The notes under the pieces were generated by a model, which saw only the letters and a list, made by a program, of their open reading frames with translations, was not told the DNA's origin and made no database searches. A stretch of DNA of 8,488 nucleotides, taken from NCBI GenBank assembly GCA_947589625.1, contig CANQCM010000038.1, positions 1 through 8,488 of the forward strand, in the 5' to 3' direction. The DNA is from an uncultured Alphaproteobacteria bacterium. Lineage in GTDB: Bacteria; Pseudomonadota; Alphaproteobacteria; Rs-D84. Both the position numbers and the translations under genes were made by a program. Below are positions 1 to 6,245 of the stretch, piece after piece. The first letter of the stretch is position 1. Each line of letters begins with the position of its first letter.

Positions 1-48
1 TATAATCGCAATTGGCGTTTTATGTAAAAACCACCACGGTGTTTTCAT
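1..48 (-). CDS. Partial CDS, N-terminus of probable tetraacyldisaccharide 4'-kinase (LpxK)
   Basis: Only the first 16 codons are in the window (MKTPWWFLHKTPIAII); the rest lies beyond position 1. The start codon overlaps the stop of the upstream acyltransferase gene as ATGA (45-48), and an AAAGGA ribosome-binding site lies just upstream inside that gene, so the start is well supported. The beginning resembles LpxK proteins, which typically open with a (K/R)TPxFW-type stretch followed by a hydrophobic membrane-associated segment. LpxK phosphorylates the 4' position of the lipid A disaccharide at the inner membrane. A place next to a DUF374 acyltransferase is known in alphaproteobacteria, where waaA often sits between the two; here waaA is not between them. 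Sixteen residues are few, so the identity is an inference. Confidence 0.5.
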   Translation of the reverse strand, partial: MKTPWWFLHKTPIAII

Positions 49-842
49 TGCTGTATTCCTTTGCGTTGTGCGCGTCGCGCAGCGCGCTGGGCGCGTAATT
101 GATTTTTATATTCGCTGGATTTCAAATCGCGTGCCACAGGTGGCAGATTAAATTCTGCGTCCATTTCACGCAATTGTTTGTACATAATATCTTCAAATTC
201 TAGGCGTCTTTGTTCAAATTCTGCCTCAGTCAGATTTTTATCAATAAAAAATGGCTGACCCACATGACATGTAACGCGAGAAAACGGCTTTGCAACCATT
301 AAACTGTCCCACCGCCGCATAAAAAACGCACGCGACGCGGAAAAACATACTGGAATCAGTGGCGCGCCTGTCTTTTGCGCTAAATATAACGCACCTGGGT
401 GCACACGCAGAGACGGGCCAGACGGGCCATCAGGCGAAATACACATAGAATAATCGCCGCGCTGCAAGACCGCAATACTGTCACGCAAAACAGCAACGCC
501 GCCACGGCTGCCACTGCCATAAACGGCACGCAAACCAAACAGTCGCTCAACCTTGGCCATCAGGCGACCGTCTGCATGTTGCGACGCAATAACATAAGAC
601 CGCATGCGCCCAATGCAAATAATGGGCGACAACATCATCATACGCCCATGCCAGAACATAAAGATTGCAGGCTTGTCACGATATTTTTTATATGTTTCAT
701 AATTTGTAATCTTGATGCGCGAAGTAAAATACACAACCCAAATCGGCAGTGCAATAATCGCCGCAATGACCCACTGGACAGGCGGAAAATGAAAAATCGC
801 ATTAAAAAACTTTTTCCAAATTTTTCTTAAAACTTGTTTCAT
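45..842 (-). CDS. DUF374 lysophospholipid acyltransferase-family protein
   Basis: A 265-residue protein of the DUF374 branch of the glycerolipid/lipid A acyltransferase superfamily. One hydrophobic segment at about residues 22-40 should anchor it in the inner membrane. FWHGR (64-68) stands in for the HX4D-type catalytic block of this branch. SQHADGRLMAKV (88-99), GSGSRGG (109-115) and SPDGPSGP (136-143) are the hallmark DUF374 motifs. The C-terminal 20 residues form a basic Ala/Arg/Gln-rich tail of low complexity beyond the core domain. The start at 842 has AAAGG about 6 nt upstream. It is the first gene of a unit whose second gene looks like lpxK, so a role in lipid A or LPS lipid assembly is plausible, but the exact acyl donor and acceptor are not known for this family. 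Expression probably comes from the promoter at 868-896. Confidence 0.88.
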   Translation of the reverse strand: MKQVLRKIWKKFFNAIFHFPPVQWVIAAIIALPIWVVYFTSRIKITNYETYKKYRDKPAIFMFWHGRMMMLSPIICIGRMRSYVIASQHADGRLMAKVERLFGLRAVYGSGSRGGVAVLRDSIAVLQRGDYSMCISPDGPSGPSLRVHPGALYLAQKTGAPLIPVCFSASRAFFMRRWDSLMVAKPFSRVTCHVGQPFFIDKNLTEAEFEQRRLEFEDIMYKQLREMDAEFNLPPVARDLKSSEYKNQLRAQRAARRAQRKGIQQ

Positions 843-867
843 ACAAGACCTTTTAGATTACGACAAG

Positions 868-896
868 ATTTTATCAATAAAACGGGCATATTTCAA
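868..896 (-). promoter_or_regulatory. Sigma70-type promoter for the acyltransferase-lpxK unit
   Basis: Read on the minus strand, TTGAAA (896-891) is separated by 17 nt from TAAAAT (873-868). Both hexamers are one mismatch from consensus and the spacing is optimal. The start codon lies at 842, so transcription would begin near 861 with a short leader holding the AAAGG site. Prediction from sequence only. Confidence 0.6.
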
Positions 897-924
897 GCCA
901 CACACCAACAAAACATAAAAAATA

Positions 925-952
925 TTGACAATCTGCGGTATTGATATATAAT
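925..952 (+). promoter_or_regulatory. Consensus sigma70 promoter of the initiator tRNA
   Basis: TTGACA (925-930) and TATAAT (947-952) are both perfect consensus hexamers with a 16-nt spacer. Transcription would begin near 958-960, a few bases before the mature tRNA 5' end at 965. A promoter this strong fits a stable RNA gene. The stretch after the -10 box (TGACGACATCGC) is not strongly GC-rich, so stringent control by a GC discriminator is not obvious. Confidence 0.85.
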
Positions 953-964
953 TGACGACATCGC

Positions 965-1041
<77 letters not shown>

Positions 1042-1047
1042 AGATAA

Positions 1048-1075
1048 AACCCCACAAATTGTTGTGGGGTTGTTT
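1048..1075. terminator. Bidirectional intrinsic terminator (tRNA-fMet / nuclease gene)
   Basis: A perfect 10-bp stem, AACCCCACAA (1048-1057) with TTGTGGGGTT (1062-1071), around the loop ATTG. On the plus strand it is followed by a T-rich run after the tRNA; on the minus strand TTTTAT follows the stem. The nuclease gene on the other side ends in tandem TAA codons just before the hairpin. One hairpin therefore serves two convergent units. Confidence 0.9.
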
Positions 1076-1076
1076 A

Positions 1077-2240
1077 TTATCTGTTACCTTTTGCACGATT
1101 ATGACTTTTGCAAAGCATTTGACAATTTGATGGGTCTGTTTTGCCACCTTTACTCCACGCTGTCACATGGTCTGCATCCATTTCATTGGGCTTCCAGATT
1201 TTATTTTTGTTTGCGTCATGCCCAATCGCACAATAAGGACAATTTGATACACCATCACGTTCGGCATTTGCCGTCTGTACCGCGTATGCGTTGCGTTTGG
1301 TTGCTACGTCAAAAACACGCACATCTAATAATTTGGTATCCAAACAACCGCCCAGAATGTATTCAAATATTCCTTTGGGATTATTGACGTAAGGGTCAGC
1401 ATATAACATTTTTACTTTTTCTGCCACTTGTGCAGGATTATATGCCTGATTATGATATTCTCGATACAACCGTCCCCATTCCAGACCACACATTTCTTTT
1501 TCTACCATTGTGAATACACTGCTGACCCAATCTAAAACACTGTTAAAATATTGCTTTAACTCGTTTATATTTGTATCTTGGCGATGCGCACTCATATACT
1601 TGCTGACTTCTCCATTACTGACCCATTCCAGCGCAGTTTTAAGATAATCCTGTCGATTGACAGCACCAGAAATATACGCACTCCATTTTGCGATATTAGC
1701 ATTTTGCTTGTTGCTGAATTCTTCTTTTGCAACTGTAACGAATGGACCAGAATAAACCGCGTTTAACAATTCCTGATTATTCAGTGGCACACCCACAATA
1801 TTTATAGTCTTGAACCAGTCTTTGATTTCACTCTCGTCGCCTACACATTCATAAATCAACAATGTTGATTCCAATATTCTTTTTTGCAAATCAGCCGCCA
1901 AGCCATCAAAATATTGTTCAATACCGTTTTTGTCTTTTATTGCGAATTTATTTGTTACAAAACGCCCAATGCTGGTAATGCGTTGTTGTCCGTCCAGAAC
2001 TTCAAACTTATCGTCTGCAACCTTGTTAAAATATATCAGCCCCAACGGATAGCCTTTTAGAATAGAATCAATGACCCCAGCCTCGCGATTTTGTTCTGCG
2101 TATATAAAATTTCGTTGGTATTCTGGTTGAATAACCAAATGTCCAGATAAACCGAACAAGCCTTTACCTTCCAGTTCATTGTATACAAAACCATCGCAAA
2201 TATCGCGGACAGTTATGTCTGTACGTAATGTTGTTTTCAT
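1077..2240 (-). CDS. DUF262 (GmrS/ParB-like) and HNH fused nuclease
   Basis: A 387-residue single-chain protein. The N-terminal half is a DUF262 domain, the ParB/sulfiredoxin-like NTPase fold found in GmrSD-type nucleases: PEYQR (39-43) and DGQQR (83-87) are its two signature motifs, and the NxQELxNA block follows at 154-161. The C-terminus is a classical HNH zinc-finger nuclease: CPYC (334-337), DADH (355-358), N372, and CKSHN (377-381), where His replaces the usual second-pair Cys; all catalytic and metal positions appear present. Related proteins nucleotide-dependently cut DNA in defence against phage, some only when the DNA carries modified bases. The start has AAAGGA 8 nt upstream (2249-2254), lying inside the end of the methyltransferase gene whose stop is only 2 nt away, so the two are probably translationally coupled. 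Substrate and recognition cannot be read from the sequence. Confidence 0.85.
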   Translation of the reverse strand: MKTTLRTDITVRDICDGFVYNELEGKGLFGLSGHLVIQPEYQRNFIYAEQNREAGVIDSILKGYPLGLIYFNKVADDKFEVLDGQQRITSIGRFVTNKFAIKDKNGIEQYFDGLAADLQKRILESTLLIYECVGDESEIKDWFKTINIVGVPLNNQELLNAVYSGPFVTVAKEEFSNKQNANIAKWSAYISGAVNRQDYLKTALEWVSNGEVSKYMSAHRQDTNINELKQYFNSVLDWVSSVFTMVEKEMCGLEWGRLYREYHNQAYNPAQVAEKVKMLYADPYVNNPKGIFEYILGGCLDTKLLDVRVFDVATKRNAYAVQTANAERDGVSNCPYCAIGHDANKNKIWKPNEMDADHVTAWSKGGKTDPSNCQMLCKSHNRAKGNR

Positions 2241-2242
2241 TA

Positions 2243-2923
2243 TTAAATTCCTTTCTTTTTACGAATAATTATTCTGCGGTATACTGGTTTCCCGTTCAGG
2301 TCAGGACCACGCCCTCGCCATTGTGGATAAATTATACGATGGTCATCCATACCCAATATCTCAAACTGTTCAGGACAGTATTTATCAAGAAAACTGATTG
2401 GCACCCCCATGACACCATCATAATCAGATGGAATTGCGTCAGAAAAAGGAACTTCAATAGCATCATAATTATCGTATTTTTGATACTCCTGATTTCGTAT
2501 TTCTTTATGGCGACTGAATTTTATATTCTCTGCCATTGTCATCAGTTGCATTGGCTGATGTCGGCGTCCGTGCTCAATGTTTGTGAACCATATAGCCTTA
2601 ATTGGTACCATTTGCTTACCATCTATTATTTCCATAAACTTATTATTGCAATGACCCTTAACCTCAAACCATCTGCTGCCTGTAATAGGGGTGTTTCCAA
2701 CCCACATTTTATTTTCTTTAATAAGTGGAAAAACTTCTTTATAAGTTATTGCATTCATATTTCCAATAATTATAAATTTTTTATTGGCTTCTATTATCCA
2801 TGCTAAAAATTCTCTAAATAATGAAAATGGTGGATTAGTAATAATAATATCTGCTTCATCGCGCAGGACTTTGACTTCATCACTACGAAAGTCGCCATCT
2901 CCGTTCAGATATTCCCATTCCAA
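2243..2923 (-). CDS. C-terminal fragment of the EcoRI-family methyltransferase (catalytic NPPF part)
   Basis: The first in-frame ATG after the G tract is at 2923, giving 226 residues, but the same frame is open back to the tract at 3073 and the intervening codons (GGGRENCKDYC onward) read as plausible protein. The ATG at 2923 has no convincing ribosome-binding site, so this is better seen as the second part of one gene than as a separate gene. It holds NPPF (30-33 of the fragment) and the conserved C-terminal half of the EcoRI methylase family, ending 2 nt before the nuclease start. Confidence 0.7.
   Translation of the reverse strand: MEWEYLNGDGDFRSDEVKVLRDEADIIITNPPFSLFREFLAWIIEANKKFIIIGNMNAITYKEVFPLIKENKMWVGNTPITGSRWFEVKGHCNNKFMEIIDGKQMVPIKAIWFTNIEHGRRHQPMQLMTMAENIKFSRHKEIRNQEYQKYDNYDAIEVPFSDAIPSDYDGVMGVPISFLDKYCPEQFEILGMDDHRIIYPQWRGRGPDLNGKPVYRRIIIRKKKGI
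2249..2254 (-). promoter_or_regulatory. Ribosome-binding site of the DUF262-HNH gene, inside the methyltransferase gene
   Basis: AAAGGA, 8 nt before the ATG at 2240-2238, lies within the last codons of the upstream methyltransferase reading frame. Ribosomes ending at the methyltransferase stop (2245-2243) would finish on top of this start. Loss of frame in the methyltransferase means the ribosome from the N-terminal fragment stops some 690 nt earlier, so coupling would be weakened in the present state. Confidence 0.7.
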
Positions 2924-2928
2924 ATCTT

Positions 2929-3318
2929 CTATATCGATGCGACCATTTTTATTTGTATCGCGTGTAAGTGTAAATATTTTACCGTGTGTCTTTGTTTTAT
3001 TTTCATCAAATTGACGCGCAGCATATTCAAATAAAGTTGGACAATAATCTTTACAATTTTCTCTACCCCCCCCTTAGAAGCACAAGCATAACTGGTTGAA
3101 ATTAGTTTTTTAATTCCAAATCTTTCAAAATTTTGTGCAAAGAATTTTGTAAAATTACTCCATTCTGGGTCATCACATGGTAACAAAATTACCTTGTCAC
3201 GAAAAACATCTGGGTCATAACTAAGATACGCATTTATCTCTTTTTGAATATCGGCATATTGTGTATAAAATTCGTCATTTTTTGCACGTTTGGCATCAGA
3301 TAAATTATTATTACCCAT
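2929..3318 (-). CDS. N-terminal fragment of the EcoRI-family methyltransferase
   Basis: The frame translated from the proper start gives 129 residues. The first 84 (to SKGG) are genuine family sequence; the last 45 are read out of frame and end at a stop at 2929. The fragment lacks the NPPF catalytic motif and cannot be an active methyltransferase alone. An ATG at 3345 would add nine residues but has no good ribosome-binding site. Confidence 0.7.
   Translation of the reverse strand: MGNNNLSDAKRAKNDEFYTQYADIQKEINAYLSYDPDVFRDKVILLPCDDPEWSNFTKFFAQNFERFGIKKLISTSYACASKGGVEKIVKIIVQLYLNMLRVNLMKIKQRHTVKYLHLHAIQIKMVASI
3066..3073. repeat. C8/G8 homopolymer tract in the methyltransferase gene
   Basis: Eight C on the plus strand, that is eight G in the coding direction. 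On the coding strand a TAA in the downstream frame lies immediately before the tract, so the frame switch must occur at or after the tract. A tract of nine (or six) G joins both halves in frame. Such tracts slip easily during replication and during sequencing. Confidence 0.9.
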
Positions 3319-3326
3319 TAAATATA

Positions 3327-3332
3327 TCCTTT
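3327..3332 (-). promoter_or_regulatory. Ribosome-binding site that decides the methyltransferase start
   Basis: AAAGGA lies 8 nt before the ATG at 3318-3316, the same motif and spacing used by the downstream nuclease gene and by rmlA. The alternative ATG at 3345 lacks such a site. The region 3346-3440 upstream should hold the cassette promoter, but I see no convincing -35/-10 pair there. Confidence 0.7.
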
Positions 3333-3437
3333 GTTTATTAATCATATAATAACGAAAATATCTTGAAAAATCTATGGATTTTTTCGGTTTTTACCATATA
3401 TGTTTCGTGTAATCACACATATTGTTTTTGTTGTTGT

Positions 3438-3464
3438 AAAAACCCGCTTTCCAGCGGGTCTTTT
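3438..3464. terminator. Intrinsic terminator at the end of the rml operon
   Basis: The 7-bp stem ACCCGCT (3442-3448) with AGCGGGT (3453-3459) surrounds a four-base loop. In the minus direction it is followed by TTTTT (3442-3438), directly after the rmlB stop at 3467-3465. In the plus direction it is followed by CTTTTTTA. It ends the rmlCDAB transcript and isolates it from the methyltransferase cassette. Confidence 0.88.
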
Positions 3465-4484
3465 TTATTTCGTTCGGTTTTTCAGGTACCATTCGACGGT
3501 TTTAACAATGCCTGTGTCGAATGTTTCCTGTGCGTGCCAACCCAGTTGTTGTTCCAATTTTGTTGCATCAATTGCATAACGGAAATCGTGTCCCGCGCGA
3601 TCTGCAACAAATTTGATTTGTTCAGCATATTTCTTGCCATCTGGGCGTGGACTTTTTTCGTCTAATATTTGGCAAATAGTTTTCACAATTGTAATATTAT
3701 TGCGTTCATTATGTCCGCCAATGTTATAAGTTTCGCCTGATTTACCACGATGATAAATCAAATCAATTGCGCGACAGTGATCCATTACATACAACCAATC
3801 GCGAACATTTTCGCCACGGCCATAAATCGGCAAATCTTTACCCGCCAGCGCATTTGAAATAACCAGTGGAATCAGTTTTTCACGATGCTGTTTTGGCCCA
3901 TAATTATTAGAACAATTTGATGTAGTTGTATTCATGCCATATGTATGATGATATGCGCGAACCAAGAAATCAGAACCCGCCTTGGACGCAGAATACGGGC
4001 TGTTTGGTGCATACGGTGTTGTTTCTGTAAAATATCCGTCTGCGCCCAGTGCGCCATAAACTTCATCAGTTGAAATATGATGAAATCTGCATTTTTCATA
4101 TCCACGGCGAACTGCATTTGGTGAATCCAACCATTGCATACGCGCCGCATCAAGCAAATTAAAAGTACCAACAAAATTAGTGTGAATAAATGCAGATGGG
4201 CCTTTGATAGAATTATCAACATGTGATTCTGCAGCAAAGTGAATTACGCCACGAACATCGTTTTCGGTAAAGATTTTTTTGACCAATTCTGCATCGCAAA
4301 TATCGCCCTGAATAAAATTATAATTTGGCATATCTTGGCATTCGCGCAGATTATCCAGATTGCCCGCATATGTTAATTTATCAAGGTTTATTACATTGTA
4401 TTCTGGGTGCTGGGTGCAAAAATATGGCACAAAGTTAGAACCAATAAAACCTGCGCCACCTGTTATTAATATTGTTTCTGACAT
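3465..4484 (-). CDS. rmlB: dTDP-glucose 4,6-dehydratase
   Basis: A 339-residue short-chain dehydrogenase/reductase, close to the usual RmlB length. It converts dTDP-D-glucose to dTDP-4-keto-6-deoxy-D-glucose with tightly bound NAD+, the second step of dTDP-L-rhamnose synthesis in the cytoplasm. Visible motifs are GGAGFIGS (9-16) for NAD binding, AAESHVD (84-90), the catalytic TDEVYG (139-144, with Asp140 and Glu141 for the dehydration) and YSASK (164-168, Tyr and Lys of the SDR catalytic set). NNYGPKQHREKLIP (193-206) and GENVRDWLYVMDH (224-236) are typical sugar-nucleotide-binding stretches. The start lies inside the end of rmlA (19-bp overlap) with AAAGGA 7 nt upstream, which indicates coupling. 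It is the last gene before the terminator at 3438-3464. No missing key residue is seen. Confidence 0.97.
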   Translation of the reverse strand: MSETILITGGAGFIGSNFVPYFCTQHPEYNVINLDKLTYAGNLDNLRECQDMPNYNFIQGDICDAELVKKIFTENDVRGVIHFAAESHVDNSIKGPSAFIHTNFVGTFNLLDAARMQWLDSPNAVRRGYEKCRFHHISTDEVYGALGADGYFTETTPYAPNSPYSASKAGSDFLVRAYHHTYGMNTTTSNCSNNYGPKQHREKLIPLVISNALAGKDLPIYGRGENVRDWLYVMDHCRAIDLIYHRGKSGETYNIGGHNERNNITIVKTICQILDEKSPRPDGKKYAEQIKFVADRAGHDFRYAIDATKLEQQLGWHAQETFDTGIVKTVEWYLKNRTK

Positions 4485-5392
4485 TTTATAATCCTTTCTA
4501 TATCGGTGAATAATTCGTGCTTTTCGTGATATACTTTTTGCAAGTATTGTTTATATTTTCCATCGTGCAAATCGTCTATCAGTTTTTTCATTTGTGCGTC
4601 ATTGATAAATCCCGATTGATACGCGATTTCTTCCAGACATGCAATTTTTAAGCCTTCGCGCGCCTCTATAATCTGGACAAATTGACCCGATTCCATCAGA
4701 CTGTCCGGTGTACCAGCGTCCAGCCACGCATTACCGCGACTCATTGGCACCACAGACATGCGGCCTTGTTTCAAATAAATATTATTCAAATCAGTAATTT
4801 CTAATTCACCGCGTGCAGACGGACGCAGATTTTTTGCCTTGTCCACAACATCAGACGGATAAAAATACAGCCCCACAGACGCATAATTAGATTTTGGTTG
4901 CTTTGGTTTTTCTTCAATAGATACCGCTTGCAGATTTTTATCAAATTCCACAACGCCAAATCTTTCTGGGTCAGAAACATGATACGCAAATATCGTTGCG
5001 CGCTGACCCATGTTTTGTTTAACAATTTTGCGAAACAGATTTAATTGCGCGCCCATATAGAATATATTATCACCCAAAATCAAGCACACATCATCGTTGC
5101 CAATAAAATCCGCACCAATTGTAAATGCCTGTGCAATACCTTTTGGTTCTGGTTGCACAGCATATTGAATATTCAGCCCCAGCCCTTTGCCGTTGCCAAA
5201 TAACTTTTCAATGTTCGGTGTATCTTGTGGCGTAGAAATAATTAAAATATCGCGAATACCAAACTGCATCAATGTAGACAGCGGATAATAAATCATCGGC
5301 TTGTCATACACAGGCAACAACTGTTTTGAAATTATTTTGGTCAATGGATAAAGACGCGTGCCACTACCACCTGCCAGAATAATGCCTTTCAT
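4466..5392 (-). CDS. rmlA: Glucose-1-phosphate thymidylyltransferase
   Basis: A 308-residue nucleotidyltransferase that makes dTDP-glucose from dTTP and glucose 1-phosphate, the entry step of the dTDP-rhamnose pathway. Motifs in order are LAGGSGTRLYP (6-16, nucleotide binding), the KQLLPVYDKPMIYYPL stretch (23-38), PEPKGIAQAF (81-90, usually PxPxGLAQAF), LGDN (106-109, metal-binding Asp108), RFGVVEFD (144-151), EEKPKQPKSNYA (160-171), ARGELEITD (193-201) and RGNAWLDAGT (219-228, with metal-binding Asp225). It is about 15-20 residues longer than common RmlA proteins, and the extra C-terminal piece includes the stretch that overlaps the rmlB start. AAAAGGA stands 8 nt before the ATG, and the rmlD stop is 1 nt upstream. 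dTDP-rhamnose feedback inhibition is known for this family. Confidence 0.97.
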   Translation of the reverse strand: MKGIILAGGSGTRLYPLTKIISKQLLPVYDKPMIYYPLSTLMQFGIRDILIISTPQDTPNIEKLFGNGKGLGLNIQYAVQPEPKGIAQAFTIGADFIGNDDVCLILGDNIFYMGAQLNLFRKIVKQNMGQRATIFAYHVSDPERFGVVEFDKNLQAVSIEEKPKQPKSNYASVGLYFYPSDVVDKAKNLRPSARGELEITDLNNIYLKQGRMSVVPMSRGNAWLDAGTPDSLMESGQFVQIIEAREGLKIACLEEIAYQSGFINDAQMKKLIDDLHDGKYKQYLQKVYHEKHELFTDIERIIKCQKQY

Positions 5393-5393
5393 A

Positions 5394-6245
5394 TTACATT
5401 TCCTTTTGTTTAATGTTGTTTATACATTTAGCCAGAGATTTTGTCCAATGCGGAATTTCCAAACCAAATGTCTTTTTAATAGATGTTTTGTCCAGAACAC
5501 TGTATGCAGGTCTGAACGCCGCTGTTTTATATTCGCCGGTTTTTATCGGGCGTACATCGCATTTTAATCCAGACATATCCATAATTGCTGTTGCAAAATC
5601 ATACCACGAACAGACACCTTCGTTCGTGTAATGATAAATGCCGTTATTTTCAGATTTCATATTTTTTGCAATTTCCACAATTGCCACCGCCAAATCGCCT
5701 GCGTATGTTGGTGTGCCAATTTGGTCATCAATAACACCCACAGAATCTTTTTCCGCACCCAATTTGCGCATAGTTTTTACAAAATTATTTCCATATTCAG
5801 AATACAGCCACGCGGTTCGTATTATCACATATTCAGCAGATTTATATTTAAGAACATTTTGTTCGCCTGCCAGTTTTGTTTGACCATATGCCGATTGTGG
5901 CGATGGTCTATCATAAGGCATATATGGTCTGGTGTGATTTATTCCATCAAAAACATAATCAGTTGAAATATGAATTATTTTTCTGCCTGTACGGGTCAGA
6001 TTTGCTGGGCCCCATACATTTGTTTTATATGCATTTGTAAAATCACTCTGTGCTTTATCTACGGCGGTATATGCCGCACAGTTTATAATTGTATCAATAT
6101 CATAATTATCTACAAATTCCATTACTGCGTCATAATCAGCAATATCTAAATCAGCATGACTGGTAAAAATCGCATCTTGCCCATTGCGTAATAATTTTTC
6201 TAACTCTCTCCCCAATTGTCCCTTAGCGCCCGTAATAAGGTACAT
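5394..6245 (-). CDS. rmlD: dTDP-4-dehydrorhamnose reductase
   Basis: A 283-residue SDR protein that reduces dTDP-4-keto-L-rhamnose to dTDP-L-rhamnose with NAD(P)H, the last step of the pathway. Motifs are TGAKGQLG (5-12, cofactor binding), NCAAYTAVD (55-63), STDYVFDG (94-101), YGQTK (120-124, catalytic Tyr and Lys), RTAWLY (143-148), DQIGTPT (174-180) and RPAYSVLD (245-252). The helix between NVWGP and HISTDYVF is short: from the Asn at 76 to the Ser at 94 there are 18 residues, whereas E. coli RmlD as I recall it has 22, so about one helical turn is missing without loss of frame. AAAAGGA lies 7 nt before the ATG. The start overlaps the end of rmlC by 23 bp and the stop is 1 nt from rmlA, so the four genes form one coupled operon. 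Confidence 0.96.
   Translation of the reverse strand: MYLITGAKGQLGRELEKLLRNGQDAIFTSHADLDIADYDAVMEFVDNYDIDTIINCAAYTAVDKAQSDFTNAYKTNVWGPANLTRTGRKIIHISTDYVFDGINHTRPYMPYDRPSPQSAYGQTKLAGEQNVLKYKSAEYVIIRTAWLYSEYGNNFVKTMRKLGAEKDSVGVIDDQIGTPTYAGDLAVAIVEIAKNMKSENNGIYHYTNEGVCSWYDFATAIMDMSGLKCDVRPIKTGEYKTAAFRPAYSVLDKTSIKKTFGLEIPHWTKSLAKCINNIKQKEM

Larger units (their letters stand above)
2243..3318 (-). pseudogene. EcoRI-family adenine-specific DNA methyltransferase, frameshifted at a G8 tract
   Basis: Two adjacent reading frames together make one protein of the EcoRI methylase family, which transfers a methyl group from S-adenosylmethionine to N6 of adenine. Residues 1-84 from the start at 3318 carry family marks such as AKRAKNDEFYTQ (9-20) and LPCDDPEWSNFTKFF (46-60). 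The frame is then lost at eight consecutive G (3073-3066 on the minus strand). The continuing frame, open from the tract to the stop at 2243, carries LNGDGDFRSDEV, the catalytic NPPF motif (162-165 after repair), GNMNAITYKE, KYDNYDAI and DYDGVMGVPISFLDKY. Nine G would restore a 358-residue protein, the expected family size. No other lesion is seen. It may be a true pseudogene, a phase-off state, or a homopolymer sequencing error. The start at 3318 rather than the ATG at 3345 is chosen for its AAAGGA site. Confidence 0.85.

Noticed and set aside
399..830. Open plus-strand frame of 143 codons opposite the acyltransferase
   Set aside because: It lies wholly antisense to a well-conserved gene, its protein is basic and without family features, and no promoter or ribosome-binding site supports it.
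1716..1721. A GAATTC site, the EcoRI sequence, inside the nuclease gene; the only one I noticed
   Set aside because: Family membership does not fix the recognition sequence, and one site in 8.5 kb is not informative.
3345..3350. TATAAT on the plus strand upstream of the methyltransferase gene
   Set aside because: No -35 box at a suitable distance and no plus-strand gene follows; likely chance in AT-rich DNA.
3366..3383. AT-rich inverted repeat AAAAATC/GATTTTT upstream of the methyltransferase
   Set aside because: A 7-bp, mostly A-T stem in an AT-rich leader is weak. It could be an attenuator, but nothing else supports one.
3406..3417. Small palindrome GTGT-GATT-ACAC upstream of the methyltransferase, possible controller site
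   Set aside because: Only 4-bp arms, present once, and no controller protein gene in the cassette.
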